Below, piece after piece: positions 33,258 to 41,750 of a stretch of DNA of 64,000 nucleotides. The notes under the pieces were generated by a model. That model was not told the DNA's origin and searched no databases. It saw only the letters and a list, made by a program, of their open reading frames with translations. The translations under genes and the position numbers were made by a program. Location: contig JAWWPY010000512.1 in NCBI GenBank assembly GCA_033854735.1, forward strand, positions 1-64,000, given 5' to 3'. How positions within the stretch are numbered: the stretch's first letter is position 1; each line of letters starts with the position of its first letter. This DNA comes from JAWWPY01 sp033854735. Lineage in GTDB: Bacteria > Actinomycetota > Actinomycetes > Streptosporangiales > Streptosporangiaceae.

Positions 33258-34871
33258 ATGGCGGAATTCGATGTCGTTGTACTGGGGGGCGGAACCTCCG
33301 GGGAGCTGGTCGCCACCGAGGTGGCCCGGGCTGGCCGGACCGCTGCCCTCGTCGAGGCCGGCCTCGTCGGCGGCGAGTCCCCCTACCTGGCCAGCATTCC
33401 GTCCAAGTCACTCCTCCAGTCCGCCCGCCGAGGCGACACGTGGGAGGAAGCGGTGGCCCGCCGGGACGAACTGGCCGGGCACCTCGACGACACATTCGCA
33501 GCGGCCCGGCTCGCTGAGGCCGGGGTGACGCTGATGCGCGGCACCGGACGGATCACGAAACCGGGCACGATCGAGGTGGAGCCGATCGCGGGCGCCCGTG
33601 GTCCGGGCGAAGCCCGTGGTCCCGGTGTGACCCGTGGTCCTGGTGCGACCCGTGGTGCCGGTGTGACCCGTGGTCCTGGTATGTCGCGTGGCCCCGGCAA
33701 CGGCAATGGTGGCACCGCGGCCGGGAGTGGTGGCCTGGCCAACGGGGACGGGCCGACCACCATCAGCTACGGCGATCTGGTCATCGCCACGGGCAGCGAG
33801 CCGCTGGCACCGCCGGTCGAGGGGCTGGCCGACGTGCCCGCGTGGACCAGCGCGGAGGCGCTGACCTGCCCCGATCTTCCGCGTCGGCTGGTCGTCCTGG
33901 GCGCGGGCCCGGTCGGCTGCGAACTCGCGCAGATCTACGCGGCATTCGGGTCGCAGGTGACCCTGGTGGAGGCCGAGGACCGGGTTCTGCCCGACGAGGC
34001 GGCGTTCACCGGGGAGATCCTGGCCGAGGCGCTGCGCCGGGCCGGGGCGGAATTGTGCCTCGGTTCTGCGGTGGTGAAGGCGGAGACGATGGATTCGGGG
34101 CTCGCGCTGACGCTGGCCAGCGGGACCAGGATCGAGGCCGACCGCGTCCTGCTCGCCACTGGGCGCAGGCCCCGGCTGACCGGGCTCGACCTGGACAAGC
34201 TCGGCATCGCTGGCTCCCCGGCGGAGGCGCTGCAGGTGGACGAGACCGGCCGGGTGATGGGCGGACCGGCCGACGCGGGCCGCGACGGCGGGGAACAGGG
34301 CGGCCGGATCTGGGCGGCGGGAGACGTGACCGGCGTGGCCCCCTTCACGCACACGGCCCGCTATCAGGCACGCATCGTCGCTGCGAACATCCTGGGCGGG
34401 CACCGGCTCGCCGACTACCGGGCCATCCCGCGCGCGGTCTACACCTCGCCCTCGGTCTACACAGTGGGCATCTCCCCCGGGCATCCGGCCGCGGCCGGAG
34501 CCGACCTGCTCACCGTCGGCTTCGACCTCGCGGAGACCGCACACGCCGCCGTAGCGGACGACGACGGAGGCCGGGTCGAGTTGTACGCCGACACGCGACG
34601 CGGCAACATCCTGGTTGGTGCCGCCGCCATCGGCCCCGGCGCGGAAGAATGGATGGGGGAGCTAACGCTGGCCATCCGGGCCGGGATCCCGCTCGCCGTG
34701 CTGGCCGACGTGGTGCATGCGTTCCCGACATACGGAGAGGCAGTGGAATCAGCATTGCGCGAACTGGCGCAGCGGACCACGGCCGACCCCGCCGGAGCCG
34801 GCCTGGCCCAGCTCGCGGATTCATCGGAACCAGCGGGGTTATCGCTGATACAGGAAGGGGAGGGCGGATGA
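33258..34871 (+). CDS. Pyridine-nucleotide-disulfide oxidoreductase-like flavoprotein without the redox cysteines
   Basis: A 537-residue protein of the lipoamide dehydrogenase/mercuric reductase fold: FAD loop GGGTSG (10-15), NAD loop VVLGAGPVGCELA (about 213-225), FAD site WAAGDVTGVAPFTH, and the dimerisation domain YTSPSVYTVGISPGHP to HAFPTYGEAVESALREL. The active site, normally GGTCLNVGCIPSK, reads GGESPYLASIPSK (38-50): both Cys are absent. The C-terminal HPT-type acid pair is also altered. Residues 113-148 are an in-frame repeat of (A/T)RGPG(V/A/E), a tandem-repeat insertion before the NAD domain. It cannot act as a classical disulfide reductase; it may reduce a quinone or other acceptor. 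Confidence 0.85.
   Translation: MAEFDVVVLGGGTSGELVATEVARAGRTAALVEAGLVGGESPYLASIPSKSLLQSARRGDTWEEAVARRDELAGHLDDTFAAARLAEAGVTLMRGTGRITKPGTIEVEPIAGARGPGEARGPGVTRGPGATRGAGVTRGPGMSRGPGNGNGGTAAGSGGLANGDGPTTISYGDLVIATGSEPLAPPVEGLADVPAWTSAEALTCPDLPRRLVVLGAGPVGCELAQIYAAFGSQVTLVEAEDRVLPDEAAFTGEILAEALRRAGAELCLGSAVVKAETMDSGLALTLASGTRIEADRVLLATGRRPRLTGLDLDKLGIAGSPAEALQVDETGRVMGGPADAGRDGGEQGGRIWAAGDVTGVAPFTHTARYQARIVAANILGGHRLADYRAIPRAVYTSPSVYTVGISPGHPAAAGADLLTVGFDLAETAHAAVADDDGGRVELYADTRRGNILVGAAAIGPGAEEWMGELTLAIRAGIPLAVLADVVHAFPTYGEAVESALRELAQRTTADPAGAGLAQLADSSEPAGLSLIQEGEGG
33594..33701 (+). repeat. In-frame 18-bp tandem repeat inside the flavoprotein
   Basis: Six 18-bp units encoding six-residue repeats such as TRGPGA. 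The reading frame is kept, so copy-number change alters a loop length and not the frame. Confidence 0.9.
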
Positions 34872-35050
34872 GCGAGAGCGATTGGGAGGCGCCGACCGCC
34901 GATTCCGTGGAGCAGCGGCAGATCGTGGCCGACGATGCCGAGGAGCAGCTCGACGACGACGAACCCGTCGAGCTGCCGTTGGACGTGAACGAGGCAGACG
35001 CCGCCGAACAGCAGCGCACGGTGGAACTCGACGAAGACGACTACCGCTGA
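34868..35050 (+). CDS. Small acidic protein coupled to the flavoprotein
   Basis: A 60-residue ORF whose ATG overlaps the flavoprotein stop (ATGA). More than a third of the residues are Asp or Glu, with Leu/Val spaced between (EEQLDDDEPVELPLDVNEAD), ending VELDEDDYR. No domain is recognised. Translational coupling suggests a shared role, for example binding or stabilising the flavoprotein. A real small gene is likely, but the function is unknown. Confidence 0.65.
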   Translation: MSESDWEAPTADSVEQRQIVADDAEEQLDDDEPVELPLDVNEADAAEQQRTVELDEDDYR

Positions 35051-35072
35051 GCGGCCCCACTGGCCAAACCCA

Positions 35073-35171
35073 GATCGAGGCCCGCTGGATCGAGGCCCGC
35101 TGGATCGAGGCCCGCTGGCCAACCCGGATCGCGGCTCGCTGGATCGGGGCCTGCTGGATCGGGGCCTGCTG
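35073..35171. repeat. 15-bp tandem repeat upstream of the TetR gene
   Basis: Six to seven copies of GATCGAGGCCCGCTG and variants, with one interrupted unit. It lies in the spacer between the acidic ORF and tetR. Confidence 0.85.
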
Positions 35172-35283
35172 GGCCAAGCCCGATCGAGGGGCGTCACCGT
35201 CAGTAACGCCGAATGGCCCCGCCCGGTCGTAGGATGAGCGTGACAAGGGCGGAGCCGCGCGACGGAACACATCGGAGAGTCTC

Positions 35284-35904
35284 GTGACCGCAACCCCGCA
35301 GGCCAGGCCGGCCAGCTCTCGGCTGCCACGGCAAGCCAGGCGTCGGCAGCTGCTTGGGGCAGCGCAGGAAATTTTCGTCGCGCACGGCTACCACGCCGCG
35401 GCCATGGACGAGATCGCCGAACGGGCCGGCGTCAGCAAGCCGGTGCTCTACCAGCACTTCCCCGGCAAGCTTGACCTCTACCTTGCCCTGCTCGACGAGA
35501 GCGTGGCGGCGCTGACCGACACCGTCCGCGCCGCGCTCGCCTCCACGACGGACAACAAGCAGCGAGTTAGCGCCACCTTCACCGCGTTTTTCGACTTCGT
35601 GGGGAGCACTGGCGAGGCATTCCGCCTGGTCTTCGAGTCCGACCTGCGGAACGAACCGGCGGTCAGGGACCGTCTCGACGCCACCATGCGCGATTGCGCG
35701 GAGATGGTCAGCGAGATTATCCGGGAGGACGCCGGGATCGGCGATGATGAGGCGCACCTGCTCGGCATCGGCCTGGTCGGGATGGCCCAGATCAGCGCCA
35801 CGTATTGGCTGAGCACAGACCGCATGATCCCGAAGGGCGCCGCGGAAGAACTGATGGCCCGGCTGGCCTGGCGCGGCATCAGCGGCTGGCCGCGCACGGT
35901 CTGA
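35284..35904 (+). CDS. TetR/AcrR family regulator next to DUF3107
   Basis: A 206-residue regulator with HTH at about residues 20-65 (RRQLLGAAQEIFVAHGYHAAAMDEIAERAGVSKPVLYQHFPGKLDLYLALLDE) and a TetR_C domain after it. The neighbours DUF3107, ferritin-like protein and DEAD helicase match the order Rv3208-Rv3211 of M. tuberculosis, where the TetR gene is also first. The GTG at 35284 is the longest start; no strong ribosome site is seen. It is not clear what it regulates. Confidence 0.92.
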   Translation: MTATPQARPASSRLPRQARRRQLLGAAQEIFVAHGYHAAAMDEIAERAGVSKPVLYQHFPGKLDLYLALLDESVAALTDTVRAALASTTDNKQRVSATFTAFFDFVGSTGEAFRLVFESDLRNEPAVRDRLDATMRDCAEMVSEIIREDAGIGDDEAHLLGIGLVGMAQISATYWLSTDRMIPKGAAEELMARLAWRGISGWPRTV

Positions 35905-36573
35905 CCGCGGGCAGTCTGGGGTGTTCGCCGCCTTGGCGCCGGCCAGCGTGAACGTGGAGCACGAATTCGACCAGCTTGTCCGGGAACGCCGCCTCGTCCG
36001 CATCGAGCACGGAGACCTCGACCAGCTCCTTCGCCACTTACCACGCGTTAGGTGACCACATTTCTGGACAATTCGGACCTGATCATGGTCGTAACGCGTG
36101 TTATGTCACGCAGAGTCGGTTGCGGACGCCTCCGAAGGGGCAGGCGGGGCGGCCCAAAAGGGGCATGCGGACCGAAACCCTGGGCCGCGGGCGGAGCCGG
36201 GGGCGCGTGATGACGCGTACGGGCGCCCCGCACCGGGTTACCGCCCCAGGCCGGATTACCGGGCCGGGTTACCGCCCGGGCCGGGTTACCGCCCGGGCCG
36301 ATTCCTCGACGGCGCGCCCCTAGACCGCACCTCTCTGACCGTCTCTCTGATCGTTTCGCTGACCGTCTCTCTCTGACGGACCCCCTCGATCGGACCGCGC
36401 CCCTGGCCGCGGGCCGACATGCCGTCAGACGCGTTTCGCTCGCGGCGTACCGCCGCGGGCCCCGGATCGCTTCGTGGCACTCACACCGGCGGTTAGCCTG
36501 CAAGAGCGTCTTCGGCCTGGCAGATGGGACGCTACAGCCGCCCGGCAGAGCGGGCCGGCGAGAGAGGATCACC
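35905..36573. other. Long intergenic region between TetR and DUF3107 genes
   Basis: 669 bases without a supported gene. Features: a weak reading frame on each strand between 35920 and 36050; direct repeats of GGGTTACCGCCC(A/G/C) at 36236-36300; repeated TCTCTGACCGTCTCTCTGA-like pyrimidine-rich runs at 36328-36375; an inverted pair ACGCGTTA (36043) and TAACGCGT (36092). The DUF3107 ribosome site is at its end. Purpose unknown; a promoter for the essential-looking DUF3107 gene must lie here. Confidence 0.5.
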
Positions 36574-36798
36574 GTGGAAGTCAAGATCGGGATTCAGTCG
36601 ATACCGCGGGAACTTTTCGTGGAGACCAATTCCTCGGCGGCGGACATCGAGAGTTCTCTCGCCGCAGCGGTCGCCGATGGCGGCATGTTTGTCGTCACCG
36701 ACGACAAGGGGGGCAAGGTGCTGGTACCAGCCGACAAGATCGGCTACGTCGAGTTCACGGGTTCCGAGCAGCGCCGGATCGGCTTCCGCAACATCTGA
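36574..36798 (+). CDS. DUF3107 family protein
   Basis: A 74-residue protein conserved in actinobacteria: VEVKIGIQSIPRELFVETNSSAADIESSLAAAV, then FVVTDDKGGKVLVPADKIGYVEFTGSEQRRIGF. It is homologous to M. tuberculosis Rv3208A (TB9.4), for which no function is known. The beta-rich end includes a KGGKVLVPADKI segment conserved in the family. A ribosome site AGAGAGG precedes the GTG. It is the second member of a block with TetR, ferritin-like protein and DEAD helicase. Confidence 0.93.
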   Translation: MEVKIGIQSIPRELFVETNSSAADIESSLAAAVADGGMFVVTDDKGGKVLVPADKIGYVEFTGSEQRRIGFRNI

Positions 36799-36817
36799 GG
36801 GCTTCCGCCCCACCTGC

Positions 36818-36966
36818 GGGCCGCCGTACCTGGGGCTGCCATGGCCAGGGCCCCGCCGCAACTGAGGGCCCGCCGTACCTAAGGCCGCCGTGGCCAGGGC
36901 CCCGCCGCAACTGAGGGCCCGCCGTACCTGGGGCCGCCGTGGCCGGGGCCGCCGCCGCACCTGCGG
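36818..36966. repeat. About 48-bp tandem repeat between DUF3107 and the ferritin-like gene
   Basis: Three copies (48, 49 and 50 bp) containing GCCGCCGTACCT and GGGCCCCGCCGCA, in the convergent spacer. Length drift between units implies slippage or recombination. Confidence 0.8.
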
Positions 36967-36987
36967 GCACTCTCGTGGCGGGGCCTG

Positions 36988-37794
36988 TCAGTCGCCGGTC
37001 GGCGCGCTTCCCCAGTTGGCCAGGCCGAGCGCCGCCATCCGCTGCGTGTGCTTGTCGGTGATCCCCGCGAACATCCGGGCGATCTCGCCAAGTTCGCCGG
37101 CGGAGCCGCCCTGGGCGCCGCTGGCGAGCAGTCGGGCCAGCGGGCCCCGCTCGGCCGCCACCCGATGCGCCTGGGCGAGCGCCTCACCGACCAGCCTCCT
37201 GGCCCAGAGGGCGAGCCTCCCCGCGACCTGCGGATCGTGCTCGATCGCCTCCCGGACCCTGGCGATGACGAATTCCGCGTGCCCAGTATCGGCCAGCACA
37301 TCGAGAACCAGCGCCCGGCTCTGCGGATCCACCAGTTCGGCCACCGCCCGGTAGAAATCGGCGGCAATGCCGTCACCCACGTACGCCTTGACCAGCCCCT
37401 CCAGCCAGTCAGCGGGTGGGGTGCGGGCGTGGAAATCGTCCAACGCGGCCACGAACGGCAACATCGCCTGGTCCGGATCAGCGTCCATCCGCGAGATCTG
37501 CCCGCACAGCAACTGGAAGTGGCCGAATTCCGCGACCGCCATCTCGCCGAGCGCCGCCTTGTCGGCGAGCGAGGGCGCCAAGGCCGCGTCATCGGACAGC
37601 CTGAAGAAAGCGATGAGTTCCGCATAGGAGAGCAGGCCGAGCAGATCCAGGACGCCGTCGGCAGCTACGGCCGCCTCGGCCGCCTCATCACCGGGCCGCT
37701 GGGCCCCGGCGAGGCCCCCGCCCGGCGCGACGTCTTCGTCGGGCGCCCTATTGGATACGCTGTCGGATGCGCTGTCTGGCGCACTATGAGCCAC
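36988..37794 (-). CDS. Ferritin-like fold protein (Rv3210c-type)
   Basis: A 268-residue helical protein. Helix pairs carry the metal-type residues: LSYAELIAFFRL (Glu about 59), EMAVAEFGHFQLL (Glu/His about 84-95), VGDGIAADFYRAVAEL and DTGHAEFVIARVREAI (His about 173). It is the actinobacterial ferritin-like family found beside DEAD helicase and DUF3107; a tRNA-hydroxylase-like (MiaE) activity has been suggested for the group but is not shown. The N-terminal 35 residues are low complexity. Confidence 0.88.
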   Translation of the reverse strand: MAHSAPDSASDSVSNRAPDEDVAPGGGLAGAQRPGDEAAEAAVAADGVLDLLGLLSYAELIAFFRLSDDAALAPSLADKAALGEMAVAEFGHFQLLCGQISRMDADPDQAMLPFVAALDDFHARTPPADWLEGLVKAYVGDGIAADFYRAVAELVDPQSRALVLDVLADTGHAEFVIARVREAIEHDPQVAGRLALWARRLVGEALAQAHRVAAERGPLARLLASGAQGGSAGELGEIARMFAGITDKHTQRMAALGLANWGSAPTGD

Positions 37795-38178
37795 TAAAGC
37801 AGCCTAACAACCGGCGTGCCGCAGGGCAGTCCCGCCGCTGGGCCGGCGGCATTGGTAGACTGCGCCCAGAAACTGCGACGGGAATGCGGCACATCCCCTG
37901 CCGCGTTCAAGCTGGCAGTAAGGCGAGGCGTTTGCCCAGTCCGCGGCGCAGCGATGGGTCTTCCCCCGCGAGCGTGCGACAGTGTCCGATTGCGCCGTCT
38001 TATTGCGTCGGCGTGCATGGTCATGCCGATGAAGTCAAGAGCTAGGCCCAGGTGGTGGTGGCATGCGCACAGTGTTCATGTACGCAGTGTCATGCGCACC
38101 GTGTTCATACGCACGGTGTTCATACGCACAGTGTTCATACGCACAGGGTGCTGCCAAGCCACGGGCCACTGATGGAAG
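37795..38178. other. Divergent intergenic region with a 15-bp repeat
   Basis: Between the divergent ferritin-like and helicase genes. No gene is supported. A 15-bp tandem repeat (units like GTTCATACGCACAGT) covers 38061-38147, close to the helicase start. Promoters for both genes must lie here; none can be fixed by eye. Confidence 0.7.
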
Positions 38179-39780
38179 CTGATTACCCTGACAACGCAAA
38201 TCACCGGGCTGCCGGCAACGGAGCCCACAGCGGAGCCCCCGGAGGCAGGTCTTCCGGACATCCCGAAAACGTTCCGTGAACTCGGCGTAGGCGAGCCGAT
38301 CTCGGCTGCGCTGGAGGCCGTCGGAATCATCACGGCCTTTCCCATCCAGACGCTGGCGCTGCCCATCGCACTTGCTGGCCACGACATCATCGGCCAGGCC
38401 AGAACCGGGACAGGCAAGACGCTCGCGTTTGGAATCCCGATACTTCAGCAGCTCGCGCAGTCGGCGCCGAGCCGGCCCTCCGCTCCCACCGCCCTCGTCG
38501 TTGTGCCCACTAGGGAACTGGCCAGCCAGGTCGCCGAAGACCTGCGAATCGCCGGGGCCGGGCAGGGCGCACGGGTGCTCACCGTCTACGGGGGCCGCGC
38601 TTACGAGCCCCAGATCGAGGCCCTGCGCGCCACGGTCGACGTGGTCGTTGGGACGCCGGGACGCCTGCTCGACCTCGTCGGGCAGCGCCACCTCGCCCTA
38701 TCCGGGGTCCGCATGCTCGTCCTCGATGAGGCCGACAAGATGCTCGACCTCGGCTTCCTGCCTGACGTGGAGCGCATCCTCCAGCTCACCCCGGCTGATC
38801 GGCAGACCATGCTGTTCTCGGCCACCATGCCGGGAGACGTCGTGACGCTCGCCCGGCGGCATCTGCGCCAGCCGATGCACGTCCGGGCCGAGCAGCAGGA
38901 CGAAGCACAGGTCGTGCCCCTGACTCAGCAGCACGTGTTCCGCGCGCACCAGATGGACAAGATCGAGATGCTCGCCCGGCTCCTGCAGGCCAGCGGGCGG
39001 GGACTGACCATGGTGTTCTGCCGGACCAAGCGGACCGCGGACCAGGTGGCGGCGGCCCTGGCCACCCGGGGCTTCGCCGCCGCGGCGGTCCATGGCGATC
39101 TGGGCCAGGGCCAGCGGGAACGCGCTCTGCGGGCGTTCCGGAACGGAAAGATCGACGTGCTCGTGGCGACTGAGGTCGCGGCCCGCGGACTCGACGTGGA
39201 CGACGTCACCCACGTAGTGAACTATGAGTGCCCGGAAGACGAGAAGGCCTACCTGCACCGGATCGGCCGGACCGGCCGGGCAGGACGCAGCGGCGTCGCG
39301 GTGACCTTCGTCGACTGGCGCGACATGCATCGGTGGAAGCTCATCAACGAGGCCCTGAGCCTTGGCCTGGCCGAGCCGCCCGAGACTTACTCGACATCCG
39401 AGCACTTCCTCACCGAAATGGGCATCCCGCAGGGCGTGACCGGGAACCTGCCCAGGGCCCAGCGGGGTGGGCGGCAGGGCCTGGAGGCCGAGGAACTCGA
39501 AGATCTCGGGGAAACCGGGCGCAACCGGTCGCCTGCCCCCCGCCGGCCCGGGACCAGGGACGGCTCAGGCCGGGACAAGACGGTCAGGGAGGGCGCGGCC
39601 AGGGACGCAGCGCCGAGGGCGCCGCGGGTCCGCAAGCGGACCAGGGGCGGCCTGTCGGCCCGCAGCGGGCAGGCCGAGCCGGCCCAGGAGCACGCCGCCC
39701 AGGAGCGCACCCAGCCTGCCACCGGGCGCAGGCGCCGGTCCCGCGGTGGCCGGAAGGGCCCCGTCACCGGCCAGGTCTGA
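38179..39780 (+). CDS. DEAD-box RNA helicase (RhlE-like)
   Basis: ATP-dependent RNA helicase with all motifs: Q motif ITAFPIQTLALPIAL, motif I ARTGTGKT, Ia PTRELA, II VLDEADKML, III FSATMP, IV LTMVFCRT, V ATEVAARGLDVDDV, VI HRIGRTGRAGRSG. A basic C-terminal tail of about 100 residues (RKRTRGGLSARS, GRRRRSRGGRKG) may bind RNA. The reading frame has no ATG, GTG or TTG from the stop at 38170 to beyond motif I; only CTG at 38179, 38188 or 38209 could start it, so the true N-terminus is not resolved. Homologous to Rv3211. Confidence 0.95.
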   Translation: MITLTTQITGLPATEPTAEPPEAGLPDIPKTFRELGVGEPISAALEAVGIITAFPIQTLALPIALAGHDIIGQARTGTGKTLAFGIPILQQLAQSAPSRPSAPTALVVVPTRELASQVAEDLRIAGAGQGARVLTVYGGRAYEPQIEALRATVDVVVGTPGRLLDLVGQRHLALSGVRMLVLDEADKMLDLGFLPDVERILQLTPADRQTMLFSATMPGDVVTLARRHLRQPMHVRAEQQDEAQVVPLTQQHVFRAHQMDKIEMLARLLQASGRGLTMVFCRTKRTADQVAAALATRGFAAAAVHGDLGQGQRERALRAFRNGKIDVLVATEVAARGLDVDDVTHVVNYECPEDEKAYLHRIGRTGRAGRSGVAVTFVDWRDMHRWKLINEALSLGLAEPPETYSTSEHFLTEMGIPQGVTGNLPRAQRGGRQGLEAEELEDLGETGRNRSPAPRRPGTRDGSGRDKTVREGAARDAAPRAPRVRKRTRGGLSARSGQAEPAQEHAAQERTQPATGRRRRSRGGRKGPVTGQV

Positions 39781-39860
39781 ACAAGTCCATAGCCTGCGCA
39801 CAGCCTTCCCCCTCGGCTGGAGCGGGCCCGCTTCGAGAGTGCTGGGTAGGCTGGCCGCCT

Positions 39861-40790
39861 GTGAGTACACCACGAACCCTCACGTTGCCCGCTGGGACAC
39901 GGCGTATGACGCTCCGGACTACCCGGGGGAACTTCGCCGCGCTCGAGGCGCTGCCCGGATCGGGCGTGCATGAGCGTCAGCCGGCCCTGCTCATCCCCGG
40001 CTACACCGGCAGCAAGGAAGACTTCCTGCCGGTGCTCCAGTTGCTGGCGGCAGCCGGCCGCCAGGTGATCGCCATCGACATGCGGGGCCAGTACGAGACC
40101 CCCGGCACCGACGACCCGAGCTCCTACGATATCGCCGCACTGGCCGCGGACGTGGCGATGATCGCCGACCAGCTCGGTGCCGCGCCGCCCGGCACAGCAC
40201 CGCGCAGGACAGGCGGGGCGGACGGAGTACACCTGCTTGGCCACTCGTTCGGTGGGCTGGTGGCACGGGAGGTCTTGCTCGCGCAGGCCAGCCGGATCAG
40301 CTCGCTGACCCTGATGAGTTCCGGCCCCGCCGGCCTGACCGGTCCCAGGGCAATCCTGCTCAAGGGCTTGCTCGCCGAGCTCGGCACCGCGGCCGACGTT
40401 CACCTCCAGGCTCAGGTGAAGCGCATGTGGGACGCCCATCTCGAGCCGGAGGCGGTCGCGGACGGGGTTCCGGCACCGATCCTGGACTTCCTGCGAACTC
40501 GCATGCTGACCAGTTCACCGACCGGGCTACGGTCCATGGCCGAGAATCTGCTCGCCTGCCCGGACCGGACCCGGGCCCTCGCCAGCCTCGACATCGCGCC
40601 GTTCCTCGTGGTCTACGGCGAAGACGATGACGCCTGGGATCCCGCTATCCAGGAAGACATGGCCTTGCGGCTGAACGCCGAACGCGTCTGCATTCCCGGT
40701 GCCGCGCATTCTCCAGCCGTCGAGGCACCGGAGACTACGGCGAGCACGCTGACCCAGTTCTGGAACTCGACCGAGTGCCGGAGGCGCTGA
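39861..40790 (+). CDS. Alpha/beta-hydrolase
   Basis: A 309-residue hydrolase. Catalytic Ser is in LLGHSFGGLVARE (about residue 130), with the oxyanion loop LLIPGYTGSKEDF, Asp in VVYGEDDDAWDP, and His in IPGAAHSPAVEAPE. The GTG at 39861 gives the start STPRTLTLPAGTRRMTLRTTRGNFAALEALPG, as family members have; an ATG 45 bases later is possible. Substrate unknown; the neighbouring helicase and nuclease do not suggest one. Confidence 0.92.
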   Translation: MSTPRTLTLPAGTRRMTLRTTRGNFAALEALPGSGVHERQPALLIPGYTGSKEDFLPVLQLLAAAGRQVIAIDMRGQYETPGTDDPSSYDIAALAADVAMIADQLGAAPPGTAPRRTGGADGVHLLGHSFGGLVAREVLLAQASRISSLTLMSSGPAGLTGPRAILLKGLLAELGTAADVHLQAQVKRMWDAHLEPEAVADGVPAPILDFLRTRMLTSSPTGLRSMAENLLACPDRTRALASLDIAPFLVVYGEDDDAWDPAIQEDMALRLNAERVCIPGAAHSPAVEAPETTASTLTQFWNSTECRRR

Positions 40791-40847
40791 CCTACCGAGT
40801 CCCGGGCGCCGGGCGCTGCTTACCGAATGCCGCCGCCCTCCCCCGGC

Positions 40848-41729
40848 CTATTCTCCGTCTGCCGAGCCGAGCCCGTCCCAAGGGCGGCGGGCTTCCGCAG
40901 CCGCGCGGCCCTCGGGGCAGCTCCCGCGGAAATCGCACCAGCCGCAGCCGGGGCCGGGGTTTGGCGGGAAGCCCTCATCCGGCCCGCGGGAGGAGCCCGT
41001 GGCCGTCCGGGCCGCTGCGGCGGCGAACTGCTCGTCGGCATCCGCGCACTCCGCGGCGATATCCTCGGCGCGGCCGAGGTGCCGGGCCAGGGTGGCGTCC
41101 GTGTGCTCCCAGGCGTGTACCTCCCCGGTCGGCAGGTGGTGCAGTTCCACCCGGCGGCAGAGCCGCCGCAGCACCCGCGCCGCCGCGAGCGCGTACAGCG
41201 CGAGCGGCATCGACGCCCGGGCATCCCCGGTGGTGAGCGGCCGCCGGCCGGTCTTGTAGTCCACCACCACGAGTGCCGTGCCGCCGTCTTCTGGCCGCTC
41301 ATCCAGCCGGTCGATCCGGCCCGACACGGCGATCCGGTCCGTGCGGGTAGCCACCGTCCGCTCCACCCCGACCGGCTCCCGGCCCGGATCCAGGCCGGCC
41401 ACGTAACGCTCGACCATGCGCCTGGACCGGCTGCGCGCCGCCGTGGACTGCGCCTGGTCGGCGAACCCTTCCTCGATCCAGCCCCGTTCTAAAAGATCGC
41501 CCGCGGCGGTCACGCTGCGCCCGGCCAGCGGCAGCCGCCACCACCCGGCCAGGGCGTTGTGCACGCTGGCGCCAAGGCTGTTGTGCGCCCACGGTGGCCC
41601 CTTAGGCGGCGCGGGACGGTCCAGGTAGGTCATCCGGTACCGGCGCGGGCAGTCCAGCCAGGCCGCCAGCCGCGTGGGGGTACACCGGTACAACCGCTGC
41701 GGCATTCCGGGCAGGCCGAGTTGCTCCAT
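40848..41729 (-). CDS. RecB-family PD-(D/E)XK nuclease
   Basis: A 293-residue nuclease of the RecB C-terminal/Cas4-like fold: YRCTPTRLAAWLDCPRRYRMTYLDRP at the N-terminus, SGRIDRLDERP, VVVDYKTGRRP (active-site Asp and Lys) and a Cys cluster near the end, CGWCDFRGSCPEGR (about residues 262-275), which with Cys27 may bind a 4Fe-4S cluster. Conserved in actinobacteria next to the MBL and PHP genes; exact DNA substrate unknown. Confidence 0.9.
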   Translation of the reverse strand: MEQLGLPGMPQRLYRCTPTRLAAWLDCPRRYRMTYLDRPAPPKGPPWAHNSLGASVHNALAGWWRLPLAGRSVTAAGDLLERGWIEEGFADQAQSTAARSRSRRMVERYVAGLDPGREPVGVERTVATRTDRIAVSGRIDRLDERPEDGGTALVVVDYKTGRRPLTTGDARASMPLALYALAAARVLRRLCRRVELHHLPTGEVHAWEHTDATLARHLGRAEDIAAECADADEQFAAAAARTATGSSRGPDEGFPPNPGPGCGWCDFRGSCPEGRAAAEARRPWDGLGSADGE

Positions 41730-41750
41730 CCCTGATCAGTCCCGCCCTGG

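Noticed and set aside
35920..36052. A 44-residue plus-strand ORF starting GTG and a matching minus-strand frame.
   Set aside because: Both frames are open, neither has a ribosome site or family match, and the region is between well-defined genes.
36043..36099. Inverted pair ACGCGTTA and TAACGCGT.
   Set aside because: Arms of only 8 bases with 41 bases between; no gene-linked context supports an operator.
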